Source: Dromiciops gliroides (taxonomy: Eukaryota > Chordata > Mammalia > Microbiotheria > Microbiotheriidae). Taken from it: 64,000 nt of DNA. Both the position numbers and the translations under genes were made by a program. The notes below the pieces were generated by a model. It saw nothing but the letters and a program-made list of their open reading frames with translations. It ran no database searches and had not been told where the DNA came from. Positions within the stretch are counted from its first letter, which is position 1. Each line of letters begins with the position of its first letter. This document shows positions 11,381 to 21,699 of this stretch, in pieces. The DNA lies in NCBI RefSeq assembly GCF_019393635.1, contig NC_057861.1:84375327-84439326 (forward strand), in the 5' to 3' direction.

Positions 11381-11559
11381 TGTAAGCTTGGCAGCCACCC
11401 ATGGCTTTAAAAAAACCAGGAAGATTCCTCTGCCACCAAAATAGCTTGCCAACAAGCCTGTCAGGGTACCTGAAATTCTATTAGGAATTCATTCATTTGA
11501 ATTTATATCTTCCATTAAAACCCAAGGAGAAGAAATGGGTGAAAGAGGCAAGTCTGTAA

Positions 11560-11832
11560 GGTTAGGGCTGAGGGTTACAGCTAGATCTGGGATCACATGG
11601 GGTCTGTCTATCTAGGGTCAAGACTCAGGCTGGACCCATAGTTAGTGCTCAGTCTGGAGCCAGGGTTGGATGAGCAGAATTAGGGATCAATCTGAAGCCA
11701 GGGTCAGCGTTCAGGTAGGATCCTGGGTCAGGGTTCTGTCTTAAGACCAGAATTAGTGCTGAATCTAGGGCCAGGGCCCAGTTTTAGCCAGAGACCAGGC
11801 TCAGGGTCAGGGCTCAGTCTGGGACCAGATGC
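11560..11832 (+). repeat. Decayed GC-rich minisatellite
   Basis: Variants of a unit like GGGTCAGGGCTCAGTCTGG followed by a GACCAG or AGCCAG element recur with heavy divergence across about 270 bases. The spacing is irregular, from about 20 to 40 bases. No poly(A), TSD or other transposon end is visible. Confidence 0.6.
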
Positions 11833-12289
11833 AACGACAGCAGCAGCAGCACCTCCAAAACACACACACACATACACCACCCCTAGTCTACTCATCTGTC
11901 ATTTTGTCTCAGTAATCCTCAGGACAGCACAAGGCCCCAGATACTCTGACAGGAGCTCAGATTGGAGGTTGGGGACCTAGATCTCTTCGAGGGATTTGCT
12001 CCCTCTGAGGATGCCCCATCACCATAGCAACAGTGAGATTTTTTTCCCTCAGGTTCCTCTGTGCCTGCTGCAATGCTTTCTGTGTCTTCTCCTGCCTCAG
12101 TAAAGAGATCCAGCTCCTGTGAGATCCCATGGGATTCCCCCAGGGGCTGAGATGGATGCCTGTTTTCCCTTACTGCCCTTACCTCTTTGGGGAGAAGTAT
12201 TGAGACATATGGCAAAAGTCCTCAGAGAGAAAGAGATTTGGGGGAAAGCTTCCAACAAACATCCCTGGCATCTGCATATCACTTGATAC

Positions 12290-12760
12290 TTTGAACACTT
12301 TCAGACATCCCCTCAGAGCCCTGGAAAAGAGGCAGGGCTGGGTTTATAATTTCCATTTCACAGGTAGGGAAACTGAGGCCAAGAGAGGAGAGAAAATGAT
12401 CACAGACTCTCAGGTCAAGTTCAAAATTAAGCCTAGAACCATGGCATCCCAACTTGCCTTTTCCTTTATATTCTTTCAATAAACCCTTTGCAGTTTCCCT
12501 CTTTTAATCCATTTCAGGGACCCCCTTGCTTTTCCTCATATCACCAATTTACTCATTTGACTTCCCATGTGTTCCTCATGTCACCAATTTACTGATTTGA
12601 CTTGCCTGATTAATTCCCACAAGAAGCAACCTGAGAGAGGAACTACAGGGCCAGGCCTGGAGTCAGGAAGGCCTGAATTCAAGTTCTGGCTAGGATGCAT
12701 ATAGGTTTTGAGATCCTGAGCAAATCACTTCTCAGTGCACCATTCAGCTCTCTGAGATTA
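12290..12760. repeat. Old MIR-type fragments
   Basis: A minus-strand copy lies at about 12290-12425 (TTTCACAGGTAGGGAAACTGAGGCC). A plus-strand copy lies at about 12650-12755 (GGCCTGGAGTCAGGAAGGCCTG). Confidence 0.65.
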
Positions 12761-12764
12761 TAAA

Positions 12765-13307
12765 TTACAGAAAAAAATGCGGGTCTGTAACATCTCACAC
12801 CATAAACCAAGATTAAGTTCAAAATGGATAAATGATTTAAATATAAAGGGTGATATGAGTAAATTAGGGGAGCATGTAAAAATGTACCTTCCAATGTATG
12901 GTTAAAGGAAGAGTTTATGAGTAAACAGGAGATAGAAAAGATCACAGGAAGTAAAATGAATAATTGCAATTATGTGAAATTAAAAGGCTTTTGCACAAAC
13001 AAAACTAATGTAGACAAAATTAGAAGGAAAACAGAAAACTGGGGGAGGAGGGATTTACAGCAAGTTTCTCTGATAAAGGCCTCATTTCTCAAATATATAG
13101 GGAACTGAGCCAAATTCCTAAAAATAAGAACCATTTCCCAATTGATAAATGGTCAAAGGATATGACAGGCAGTTTTTAGAAGAAGAAATTTAGAAGAATC
13201 AAAGCCATTAATAACCATGTGAAAAAAAAATACTCTAAATCATGACTGATTAAAGAAATGTAATTAAAACAACTCTGAAATACCACCTCATACCACCACA
13301 CATGAGA
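12765..13307 (+). pseudogene. L1 ORF2 C-terminal relic
   Basis: Broken frames match the C-terminal part of L1 ORF2 in the order known from other copies in this window. A region around FKMDKWFKYKG is followed by GFCTNKTNVDKIRRKTENWG and then an SLIKASFLKYIGN-like segment. It stops near a TACCACC box with no 3' UTR, so it is truncated at both ends. It is not functional. Confidence 0.75.
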
Positions 13308-14040
13308 TTGGGGTCCAGAAACAGAGTCTGTGCCAAAGTTTTGGAGTGACTGAGACCAATGAGGAAAGAAACCCCAAATAACTTCCCTGACCCAACCCAG
13401 CAATGGATTCATGCAGAGATGTCCATCATCTGTGCTGTATTCTGAAGTGAACTTGGTAGAAGGAATTCTTTGTAGGTAATATTTTAAGTTTTAATCTACT
13501 TCCTAGGGATTAAGGTGATATAAGGATTGAGAGTGTATCCCTGGCAGGGATGGGGGGGGGGAGGGGAAGAAGTTTGCACTTATGTTCTTACTTTATCTTC
13601 TCAGGAAATAATCCTTTCTAAAAGTGAACTGATATTAATTGGCAAAAAGATGTCGGAGTTCTAATAACTACATATTGGGAAGAACACACAAGAATGGTGA
13701 CTAAAGCTGATAGCGTTAGAAAGATACCCCCAATCTCTCAGGGGTACTCTTAGCACCCTGAGGAAAATATAGAGCCCTTATATAGGAACCCAACTTGCCA
13801 GTGAGAATGGGAATTGAGATGAGGATCCCTAGAGTTTATAAAAACAATAAAACCATATAATCCCAGGATTGGAAGGACCTCAGAGATTCTGAGTCAAATA
13901 CCCCTGGAAGCATGTAAATGTGCTTTACGGTACCCCAAAAAGTGAATGCCTCTCTGCTTATACATATGAGTGCCTGTAGAAAAAAGTCTTTGCATTGTAG
14001 GACAGTTCTGAGCCAATCAATTCAGTGCCACGAGTCTTGT
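13308..14040. other. Unassigned AT-rich segment
   Basis: This segment begins abruptly where the L1 relic ends. It has a G(9) run at about 13552, with no open frame, poly(A) or clear terminal repeats. It may be a decayed LTR or other transposon, but I could not define its ends. Confidence 0.3.
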
Positions 14041-14049
14041 CAATTTTAA

Positions 14050-14870
14050 CTTCATAATGACTCTCTTATTTGCACCTTCCTTTCCATCTATGCAGCTGCC
14101 AAACCTAATCCATTGACCTTATTCCCTAAACTATTGCAACACCCTTCTAAATTGTCTTCGTGATTCTAGTCTCTTCCCTCTCTGATCCTCTCCACACAGA
14201 AGCCAAAATAATGTTTCTAAACAAGTCCTACTTTCCTTCCTCCATTGAAAAACCCTCAGTCATTCTCTATTGCCTCTAGGCAGAGGTGTGTTCTGTAAAT
14301 ATTTAACAAGCAGCTCTTTGGGTGGAGAGAATGTACATGACATTTTTAAAGTTTAATCTGTATCATTAACATTTTCTTCATCATTTTCTTAAGTCTGGAT
14401 GATAAACAAAGCAATAAATTGTCTTATAATAATTGCCAATTTTCAAAGTGTAAATGTTCACATTGGAAATTTAACAATCAGCCCTCTAAAGCCGGTTCAA
14501 GCTATCTCAGACACACCTCTGCCTCTAGAGTAAAATATAACTCCTCAGCCTAAAACTGAAGGTACTACACAGTCTGTTTAAAACCTACCTTTCCAGACTT
14601 ACTTCATATTATTTCCCTTCATGTACACAGTGTTCCAGGCAAACAGGATTACAAGCTATTCTTGAACTTTACAATCTCCTGCCACTGTAATTTATACAAA
14701 CTGTCCCCATAACAAGAACAAACTGCCTCTTCATAACCACCTCTTAGGATGTTCTTCTTCCTTCAAGACTCAGCTCGAGTACCAACTCCTCCATGAAGCC
14801 TTCCCTGATTCCCACAGTGATTAATGACCTCTTTCCTCCTCAGAAAAATTCAAACAGTATTTAAGAGATG
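14050..14870 (+). repeat. L2-like LINE 3' region split by a MITE
   Basis: Text typical of ancient L2 3' regions (CTATTGCCTCTAG, TTTCCAGACTTA, TTCCTTCAAGACTCAGCTC, AAGCCTTCCCTGATTCCC) runs on both sides of 14281-14521. It reads continuously if that insert is skipped. Confidence 0.65.
14281..14521. mobile_element. Short hAT-type MITE with TIRs and 8-bp TSD
   Basis: The 241-bp element starts CAGAGGTGTGT and ends with its exact complement ACACACCTCTG. It is flanked by 8-bp duplications CCTCTAGG (14273-14280) and CCTCTAGA (14522-14529), which differ at one base. An 8-bp TSD and CAG...CTG ends are typical of hAT non-autonomous elements. There is no coding capacity. A diverged second copy lies at about 18372-18600. 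Confidence 0.8.
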
Positions 14871-15094
14871 GAATCCATCAACCAGTCCTGGGTATTTATT
14901 AAGTACCTAGTATGTGCCAAAGAATAATTATGTCCCAGGTGCCGTACCAGAAGTTGGGGATACAAGAAAAAAGAATGAAACAATCCTACTCAATTACAGT
15001 ATAATTTTGTAGCCTAATTGTGTTAAAATATAGATAGCTTATAAAAAGATAGATTGCATAAACATACATAATAAATAAAAGTTGACAAAGTAGT

Positions 15095-15830
15095 TAAATC
15101 CTGTGGTTTATCCTTTGTCTTCAAAGAATACCAGTGACATAATGGAGTGATGTCTTGACTTGCACAGGAATTGGATTTAAGTAAGGCAGAGTCAGGTGAA
15201 GCTGTTGGCCTCTTTCTTCCAGAGTCATTGAAGTCCAGTGGCAAGACAGAATTCGGGTGAAAAATGCAGAAATGTGTTTAATGTGATTGCACATAGGTAA
15301 CCTATATCAGATTGCTTTCTGTCTTGGGGAGGGGAGAGGGAAGGAAGGAAGGGAGAAAAATTTGGAACTAAAAACCTTATGAAAACAAAGCAAAACAAAA
15401 AAACACAGGATGATGGGCAATGGCCCTGGATGCAGTGGATGACCTTGGAATGTTTGATGTCTGACCAAGATCTAAGTGCTGCATAGCACCTGCTTCAGCC
15501 CCCTTTGTGGTCATTGTAAAAAAATGTTCTCATTTGGCCATTCCACTTGGGGAAGTCTTTATATGCTTGGGGCAGATGTCCCCCTAACTCACCAACAAGT
15601 TTGAGGATTATTGGTTACCCTCAACCTCATTTTGCCCATCAGTCAAGATGGTTTACCAGGGTGTGGCCTCTGAGCATGCTACAGCTTCTTGGAGCCACAT
15701 GTGAGAGTTGAATGCCAGGTAGACACAAAAGGTAGATGAGCAGCCCTGAAAATAGCTCAGCAAGACCTCAGACCAGAGGTTCTGGTCCTCCCTTAACACC
15801 CCATACACCCCTAATTAAAGATTAGGGAGT
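15095..15830 (-). repeat. Minus-strand SINE/LINE 3' tail split by an L1 tail
   Basis: The first 155 bases read on the minus strand as the 3' domain of the long SINE at 37125-37447: CTCTGGAAG then AAATCCAATTCCTG then GACATCA then TTTGAAGACAAAGGATAA. The match resumes after the L1 piece at 15250-15408 (CATCCAGGGCCATTGCC). The remainder to about 15830 may be a longer version of the same element. Confidence 0.6.
15250..15408 (+). repeat. L1 3' UTR tail insertion
   Basis: A 5'-truncated L1 insertion consists only of the 3' UTR (TGCAGAAATGTGTTTAATGTG, then ATATCAGATTGCTT, then a GGGGAGGGGAG run) and an A-rich tail. It interrupts the minus-strand element around it. Confidence 0.75.
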
Positions 15831-16697
15831 TTGGGAGGGAAGGGAAAATCAATTGGAGGATCAATAAAGATTTCAGACAGAAGGTGGTGTTTGAACTGTA
15901 TCTTAAAGAAAGAAAACAGATTCTATAAGGCAGAAGTAAAGAAGGAGGGCATTTCAGGCATGTGAGACCAGCAATACAAAGTCAAAAAGAGAGAATATCA
16001 TATATAAGGAATAGAGAGAAGGTTGATGTGGCTAGAATGCAGAGTGTTAGAGAGGGAGTATTGTCCATTGAACCTAAAAAGAGATTTGGAACAGATTGCA
16101 TAGGATTTTAGAAGCTAACCAGGGAAATGTATATTTTATCCTGGAGACAATAGGAAGCCAGTGGAGTTTTTCAAATAGGGGAGTCATAAGGTCAGATCTG
16201 CACTTAAGGAAAATTACTTTGGCGCCAATGTATAGGATGGATGGGAGTGATGAGAGACTTGAGGCAGGAAAACCAATTAAAAGGCTTTTACAATAATCTA
16301 GAGTCAGAGGCGATGAGATCCTAAAATGAGGTGAAAGCTGTGTAAATGGAGAAGAGGTCAAATGCTAGAAAAGTTATAGAGGTAGAAATGGCAAGATTTG
16401 GTACTATTTGATATGTGGGGTGAGGGAAATGTGGAGTCTAAGATAATGCTGAGGTTACAAATTTAGGAGACTGGAAGCATGGTGGTAACGTCGGCATAAA
16501 AAGGAAATTTTGGAAGAGGGAGGGTTTAGGGGACAGGAAATGGGGTTAGTTTTGTGCATATTGACTTTAAAGGTTCTTTGAGATGTCAAGTTTGAAATGT
16601 CCAACAGGCAATTGGTGAGGCAGAACTGAAGCTTAGGGGAGAGACTTGGTGTGTCTGTGTGCATACGTGTATGTGTGCATGTGTGTGTTTATCTAGG

Positions 16698-18102
16698 TGA
16701 TGTCCTTTGACTAAAGTGGAGGGAGAGTTGGTGCATGATTTCTTATTCACAGATGATTGTGCACTCAATGCAGCCTCTGAGGCCAAGATGCAACAAAGCA
16801 TGGATCGATTCTCTGCTGCTTGTGCTAATTTTGACCTAGCAATTAACACCAAGAAAACACAGGTTCTGCACCAGCCGGCACCACAGCATCCATATATGGA
16901 ACCATCAGTTACAGCAAATGGAGAAATTTTGAATATTGTGGATAAGTTCACTTACCTTGGCAGTATACTTTCCAGGGATGTCCACATAGATGATGAGGTT
17001 TCTGCATGCATTGCCAGAGCTAGCTCAGTGTTTGGGATTGTAAGGGGCTAAAATTCTAGCTAGTCTGTCTAAAATATGTAATGAGTGGTCTCCAACAAAT
17101 TATAAGCTTTAGCAAGAGTTAGACTTTTAAGCATTTCTTAAGGAGAATAAGAATTTGGTGAAGAGAGAGAGAAAGGCCTAGATTCATCTATCTATCAAAG
17201 GGAGAGTGCTTCCTTAGGTTCACTCTCCACCAGAGTCCTCACGAAAGAGAGCGAGAGCTCCAGCCTCGCCCCCTCTTCCTCCCACAAGCAAATGTCACTT
17301 CCTGACGCCAAAGAACAGCCACATGTCTTGCCCTCAGGTGTCTTCTCCTCATGGTGGAGCTTTCCTACAGTTGTCTCCATCAGGTGGTGTCATTTTAAAT
17401 CGTTACAGGATGCTCCAAAGTGTGGGAAAGAAGAGGCATTAGACTGACTATCAAACTGAAGATCAACAGAGCTATTGTGCAGACCTCATTGTTGTATATC
17501 TGTGAAATCGGGATAATACACCTGGGCCATGCCAGGAAACTGAATTGCCTCCACTTGAACTGTCTTGGGAAAATTCTGAAGATCACCTGGCAAGATAAGG
17601 TACTGGACATTGAGGTCCTTTCTCAAACTGAACTGCCAGGCATTTGAACCCTACTGCAGAGAGCACAACTTGATGGGCTGGCCATGTTGTTTGAATGCCA
17701 AACATGCATTTGCCTAAAAGACTATTTTATGAGAATTGATACAAGGCAAACACTCACATGGAAGTCAGAAGAGGCCATACAAGGACACTCTTAAATTCTC
17801 TTTGAAGAATTTTTGAATCAATTATGAGACATGGGAGGCGAAGGACTGCCTAGCATGGCATGGCTACATCAATAAAGGCTCTGTGCTCTATGAGTGAATC
17901 AAAATTGCAATACCTCAAAAGAAATATGAAATGCACAGATTTAGAGATATCTCCATTCTAAATGTTCACGTGGATTTTTTGTGCCCAACCTATGGTAGAG
18001 CCTTCCAAGCTTGTATTGGACGCACTGTGTTTTGACTCCAAAATAATGATGTCATTTTGGTCCTCTTCAAGAATGAAGAATAACAACCAACCAACCAACC
18101 AT
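16698..18102 (+). mobile_element. 5'-truncated non-LTR LINE with RT relic
   Basis: The element lies between 10-bp TSDs TTTATCTAGG (16688-16697 and 18103-18112) and ends in (AACC)n rather than poly(A). Its first frame encodes the end of a reverse transcriptase, with FLFTDDCALNAASEAKMQQS (the FxDD catalytic box). This is followed by a FTYLGSILS motif and, after the LTR insertion, RLTIKLKINRAIVQTSLLY and LNCLGKILKITWQDKVLD. The FTYLGS and CLGKILKITWQD motifs fit the RTE/L2-like group of LINEs. A degraded zinc-finger-like C-terminus precedes the tail. Frameshifts and stops make it dead. The tail resembles the 3' end of the long SINE at 37125-37447. Confidence 0.75.
17039..17407 (+). mobile_element. 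Solo LTR of an endogenous retrovirus
   Basis: The 369-bp segment starts TGTAAGGGGC and ends ATCGTTACA, so it has TG...CA ends with TGTAA/TTACA inverted termini. It is flanked by the 4-bp duplication GGAT (17035-17038, 17408-17411). Removing it and one duplication restores the local LINE reading frame, which confirms the boundaries. No internal retroviral genes are present, so it is a solo LTR left by recombination. A 4-bp TSD would fit a class I (gamma-like) ERV. Strand was assigned only from an AATAAG-like signal. Confidence 0.8.
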
Positions 18103-18371
18103 TTTATCTAGGAGTCATCTGGATAGAGATAATAGTTAAAACCATAGGAACTAATGAGTTTACCAAGAGTATAGAAGATGAACAAGGCCTTGGACAGAAT
18201 CTCAAGGAATACCCATAATTATGGACCATGAAAAAGAACAATCAGACAAGTAGGGGTCAAACCAAGAGAGAGTAGTTTCCCAACATCTTAGAGACAATGC
18301 AGAGGAGATTTGTCAAACTTGTCAAATGTGGAGGACAAAAATGAAGAAGAATGAGGACTGAGAAAAGACCA

Positions 18372-18600
18372 GTTGTGTGCTAAGTACTTAACAACCAGAT
18401 ATCCATCCCCCCCCCAAAAAAAGTATACACAACACACTTTTAAATTTAATCTACATTATAATCACTTTCTCTAATGCTTTCTTAAGTCTAGATGAGTCAC
18501 AAAATAATAAATCAAGTCCCAACTGATAATGTTTGCTGATTTCTGAGATATAATTGCATGCATTGAAAATTTAACAATCAGTTCTCTGGCATACCACTGG
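18372..18600. repeat. Diverged relative of the MITE at 14281
   Basis: The central segment (TTTAATCTACATTATAATCA, TTCTTAAGTCTAGATGA, GAAAATTTAACAATCAG) aligns with 14330-14490 in the same order. The terminal inverted repeats are eroded. Confidence 0.65.
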
Positions 18601-18681
18601 AAAAGGCTTTCAATTTTGTCATTCCCCATAACACCATTACCCTCCAAAAAACTTTAAAATAATGCCTCGAATTCAATTCTG

Positions 18682-18815
18682 GAGCAGCAGAGCCAAGAAA
18701 AGGTTAGGATGAAGCTTTTTTTCAGCCCAAGATAGGATGTCAGCTGGACAGTTATGTGACATGGAGAGCACACATAGCCACAGCACCAACAGGAGGCCTT
18801 GGAAGTGACAGTGAT

Positions 18816-18848
<33 letters not shown>

Positions 18849-19811
18849 TTTGGAAGTTCTCAGTCCAGAGAGGTAAATGAGTCCAACTACTGGTCAGAAA
18901 GAGATTACAAGGAACCCCAAGCTCAGAACTGGACACTGTTTGGCAATTCTATTGCCCATATGCACTTCTGGGGCCCCAGTTTCAAGGCAAAGAGGAGTGT
19001 TTGTGGTGAGTGACAAGGGAGCAGAGAACCTGGTCATAGTTCCATGGCCAAGAGTGTCATTAGTTCTTGTGACTACAGGGGAACAAGTCCCTTCCTGAGT
19101 AAAAACCAGAGCACAAACCAGGAGAGCAATGACTACACCTCTACCCAAATCATACCACCTTGGAAACTCCAAAAATTTGCAGACCCTCAAAATTAGCTCA
19201 GAAAGCAGTAGCACAAAAAAGCCAGTAGCTTAACTCATCTGTCCCAGATGAGCAGAGGCAAACCTCAATGTAAAGTTCCAAATCAAGAAATAGGCTGGGA
19301 AAATGAGCAAACAACAAAAACAAAGAATTTGACCATGAAAAAGCTACTTTAGTGGCAGGGAAAACCAAGTCACAACTCAGAAAAAGACAATGCCAAAAAA
19401 GCTATAAGCAAAGCATCAAAGAAAAACACAAATTGGACAAAAGCCCAGCAAGAATTACTGGAAGAGCTAACAAAAGACATGAGTAGTGAAAATTTTGGGA
19501 AATGAGAGTGACACCAAAAAATTATGAAAAGAGAATTAACAGCATAGTAAAAAAAGGCAAAAAAATTCACTGAAAGAAGTGATATTGATGGAACAGACCA
19601 AAGCATGCCATTTTTTACTTTCTTTCATTTTTTTCTTTTAATTAAGTTTTCTTGCACAAAATGAGAAATAGAGTAATGTTTTACATAATCATACATGTAT
19701 AACCCATATCTGATTATTTGCCACCTCAGGGAGGGGAGAGAGAAGGGAGGGAAAGAGTGATAAAAATTGGAACTCAAAACCATAAATAAAAATGTTTATT
19801 ACAAAAAAAAA
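18682..19811 (+). mobile_element. Internally deleted L1: 5' UTR and ORF1 start joined to 3' UTR
   Basis: The 5' end (GGAGCAGCAGAGCCAAGA) matches the start expected for L1 5' UTRs here (compare the copies ending at 45174 and 46395). The 5' UTR/ORF1-start text (AAGAAATAGGCTGGGAAAATG, GCATCAAAGAAAAACACAAA) runs to about 19610. It then jumps straight to L1 3' UTR text and an A-rich tail. ORF2 is absent. The layout resembles half-L1 (HAL1) elements, but the ORF1 C-terminal domain is also missing. Confidence 0.6.
18816..18848 (+). repeat. (AGC)11 triplet repeat
   Basis: Eleven perfect AGC units lie within the L1 5' UTR-like segment. They read as poly-Ser on the plus strand and poly-Cys or poly-Ala/Leu in other frames, so there is no evidence of a real protein. 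Confidence 0.95.
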
Positions 19812-20167
19812 GAAGCATTAAAATGTAAACATGAGGGAGAAAATCATAAGAGACTCTATATGATTAAACTGTTTGCATTACTATATGGGAGGATGATATT
19901 TATAACTTCTAAGAACTTTATCATCAGGGTGCTTAGAAGGAGTCTACATAGACAGAGAGCATTGCTATGAGTCAATTATTTTTTTTTAAAGTGAAAGCAT
20001 AAGAAAGAGCAAAGTAGAAGAGAAGAGGGAAGGGATAGGAAGAATGACAACAATTATTTCACATAAAAGAGGCACTTAAGGAAGAGCCTATACAGTGGAG
20101 GAGGAAATGGGAGGGTTGAAGTTAACCCTTAAGCTTCACTCTCATTGGAATTGATTCAGAAGGAAGA

Positions 20168-20211
<44 letters not shown>

Positions 20212-21690
20212 GTTAAGTTTTAAAAATCTATCTTGCCTAGATGGGAAATAATAGAGGAAAGGGACAACAGAAAGGGGAGATAATAAAAGGGAAGGCAAAT
20301 TAATGGAGGTAGCAGTCAGAAACAAAACAGATTTTTGAGGAGGAACAGGCTAAAAAGAGAGGATATATGGAAGAAAATAAGATGAAAGGAAATACACAGT
20401 AATCATAACTGTGAACATGAGCAAACACCCGTAAAACAAAACCAGATAGCAATAAATTAGAAACTAGAATTTAATAGTATGTTGTTTATAAGAGACACAC
20501 CTGAAACAGAAAGACACAAAGAGTTAAAATAAAAGGCTAGAGAAGAATCTATTATATTTCAACTAAAGTTTAAAAAAAAGGAAGACAGAAGCAACAATAG
20601 ACCTAATTAAAAGAGAGAATCAGGGAAACTACATTTTGCTAAGTGGTACCATAGATGATGAAGAAATATCAAAAAAAATTTTACAGGAAGTCTCTCTGAT
20701 AAAAACCTCACTTCTCAAATACACAGAGAACTGAGTCAAATTAATAAAAAATAAGAGCCATTCCCCCAAATGACATATGGTCAAAGGATATGAGCAAGCA
20801 GTTTTCAAAAGAAGAAATCAAAGCTATTTATGGTTATGAAAAATGCTCTAAATCACTCTTGATTAGAGAAATGAAATTGAAACAACTCTGAAATATCACT
20901 TCACACTTATCAGAATGGTTAACATTAAAGGAAAATGAAAAATGCTGGAAGAGATATGGAAAAAGATACATTAATGCACTATTTGTGCAGTGGTGAACTA
21001 GTACAGCCATTCTGGAAAACTATTTGGAACTATGCCCAAAGGGCTATAAAACTGTGCATAATCTTTGACCTAGCACTATTATGTCTACATCCCAAAGAGA
21101 TTTTAAGAAGAAAAGAAAGGACTCTATGTGCAAAACAAATTTTCTAACAGCTCTTTTTGTGGTGGCAAAGAATTGAAAATTGGGAGGATGCCCATCAGTT
21201 GAGGAATAGCAGAACAAATTGTGATATATGACTGTGATCAAATACTATTGTGCTTTAAGAAATGATGATGAAGATGGTTTCAGAAAAACCTGGAAGTCTT
21301 ATGTGAACTGACAGAGTGTGAAGCAGGAGATCATTGTATACACTAACAGCAATATTATAATGAAGATCAACTATGAAAGTCTTAGCTACTCTGATCAATA
21401 CAATGATCCAAGACAATTCCAAAGGATTCATAATCAAAAATGCTACCCACCTCCAAAGAAAGAACTGATGGATTCTGAGGGTAAATTGAAGTGTAGTTTT
21501 TTACTTTATTTTTCTTGCTTTTTTGCAACACGGTTAGTATGAAAATGTGTTGCATGATTTCACATGTAGAATTGATATCATATTGCTTTCTTTCTCAATG
21601 AGCAGGAGAAGGGCTAGAGGTAGGAAGAGAATTTGGGAGTCAATATTTTTTAAAGTTAAAAATAAATAATAATTTTAATTTAAAAAAAGA
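19812..21690 (+). pseudogene. L1 relic: spacer, endonuclease start, ORF2 C-terminus, 3' UTR
   Basis: In order: an ORF1-ORF2 spacer (19812-20440, matching the minus-strand spacer at 42840-43590); an endonuclease segment with QETHLKQKDT and IDLIKRENQGNYILLSGTI (about 20450-20660); an abrupt jump to the ORF2 C-terminus (FLIKTSLLKYTEN-like to KRYGKRYINALFVQW, about 20680-21100); then the 3' UTR to about 21660. Most of ORF2, including RT, is deleted. Many stops are present. Confidence 0.7.
20171..20207 (+). repeat. (CT)n microsatellite
   Basis: A perfect CT run of 37 bases lies inside the L1 spacer. Confidence 0.97.
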
Positions 21691-21699
21691 AAATATAAT

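Larger units (their letters stand above)
15860..18360 (+). repeat. Ancient interspersed repeat, split by a LINE
   Basis: Two halves (about 15860-16697 and 18103-18360) form one diverged element. Recognisable pieces are GGCATTTCAGGCATG, AGGAAGCCAGTGGAG, GGGGAGTCATAAGGTCAGATC and TTGACTTTAAAGGTTCTTTGAGATG. The same family recurs at 33420-33545 and 37770-38720. I recognise it as an old mammalian repeat but cannot name it with certainty. Confidence 0.6.

Noticed and set aside
18673..19013. Poly-Cys and poly-Ser frames
   Set aside because: They come from the (AGC)11 repeat within L1-like sequence.
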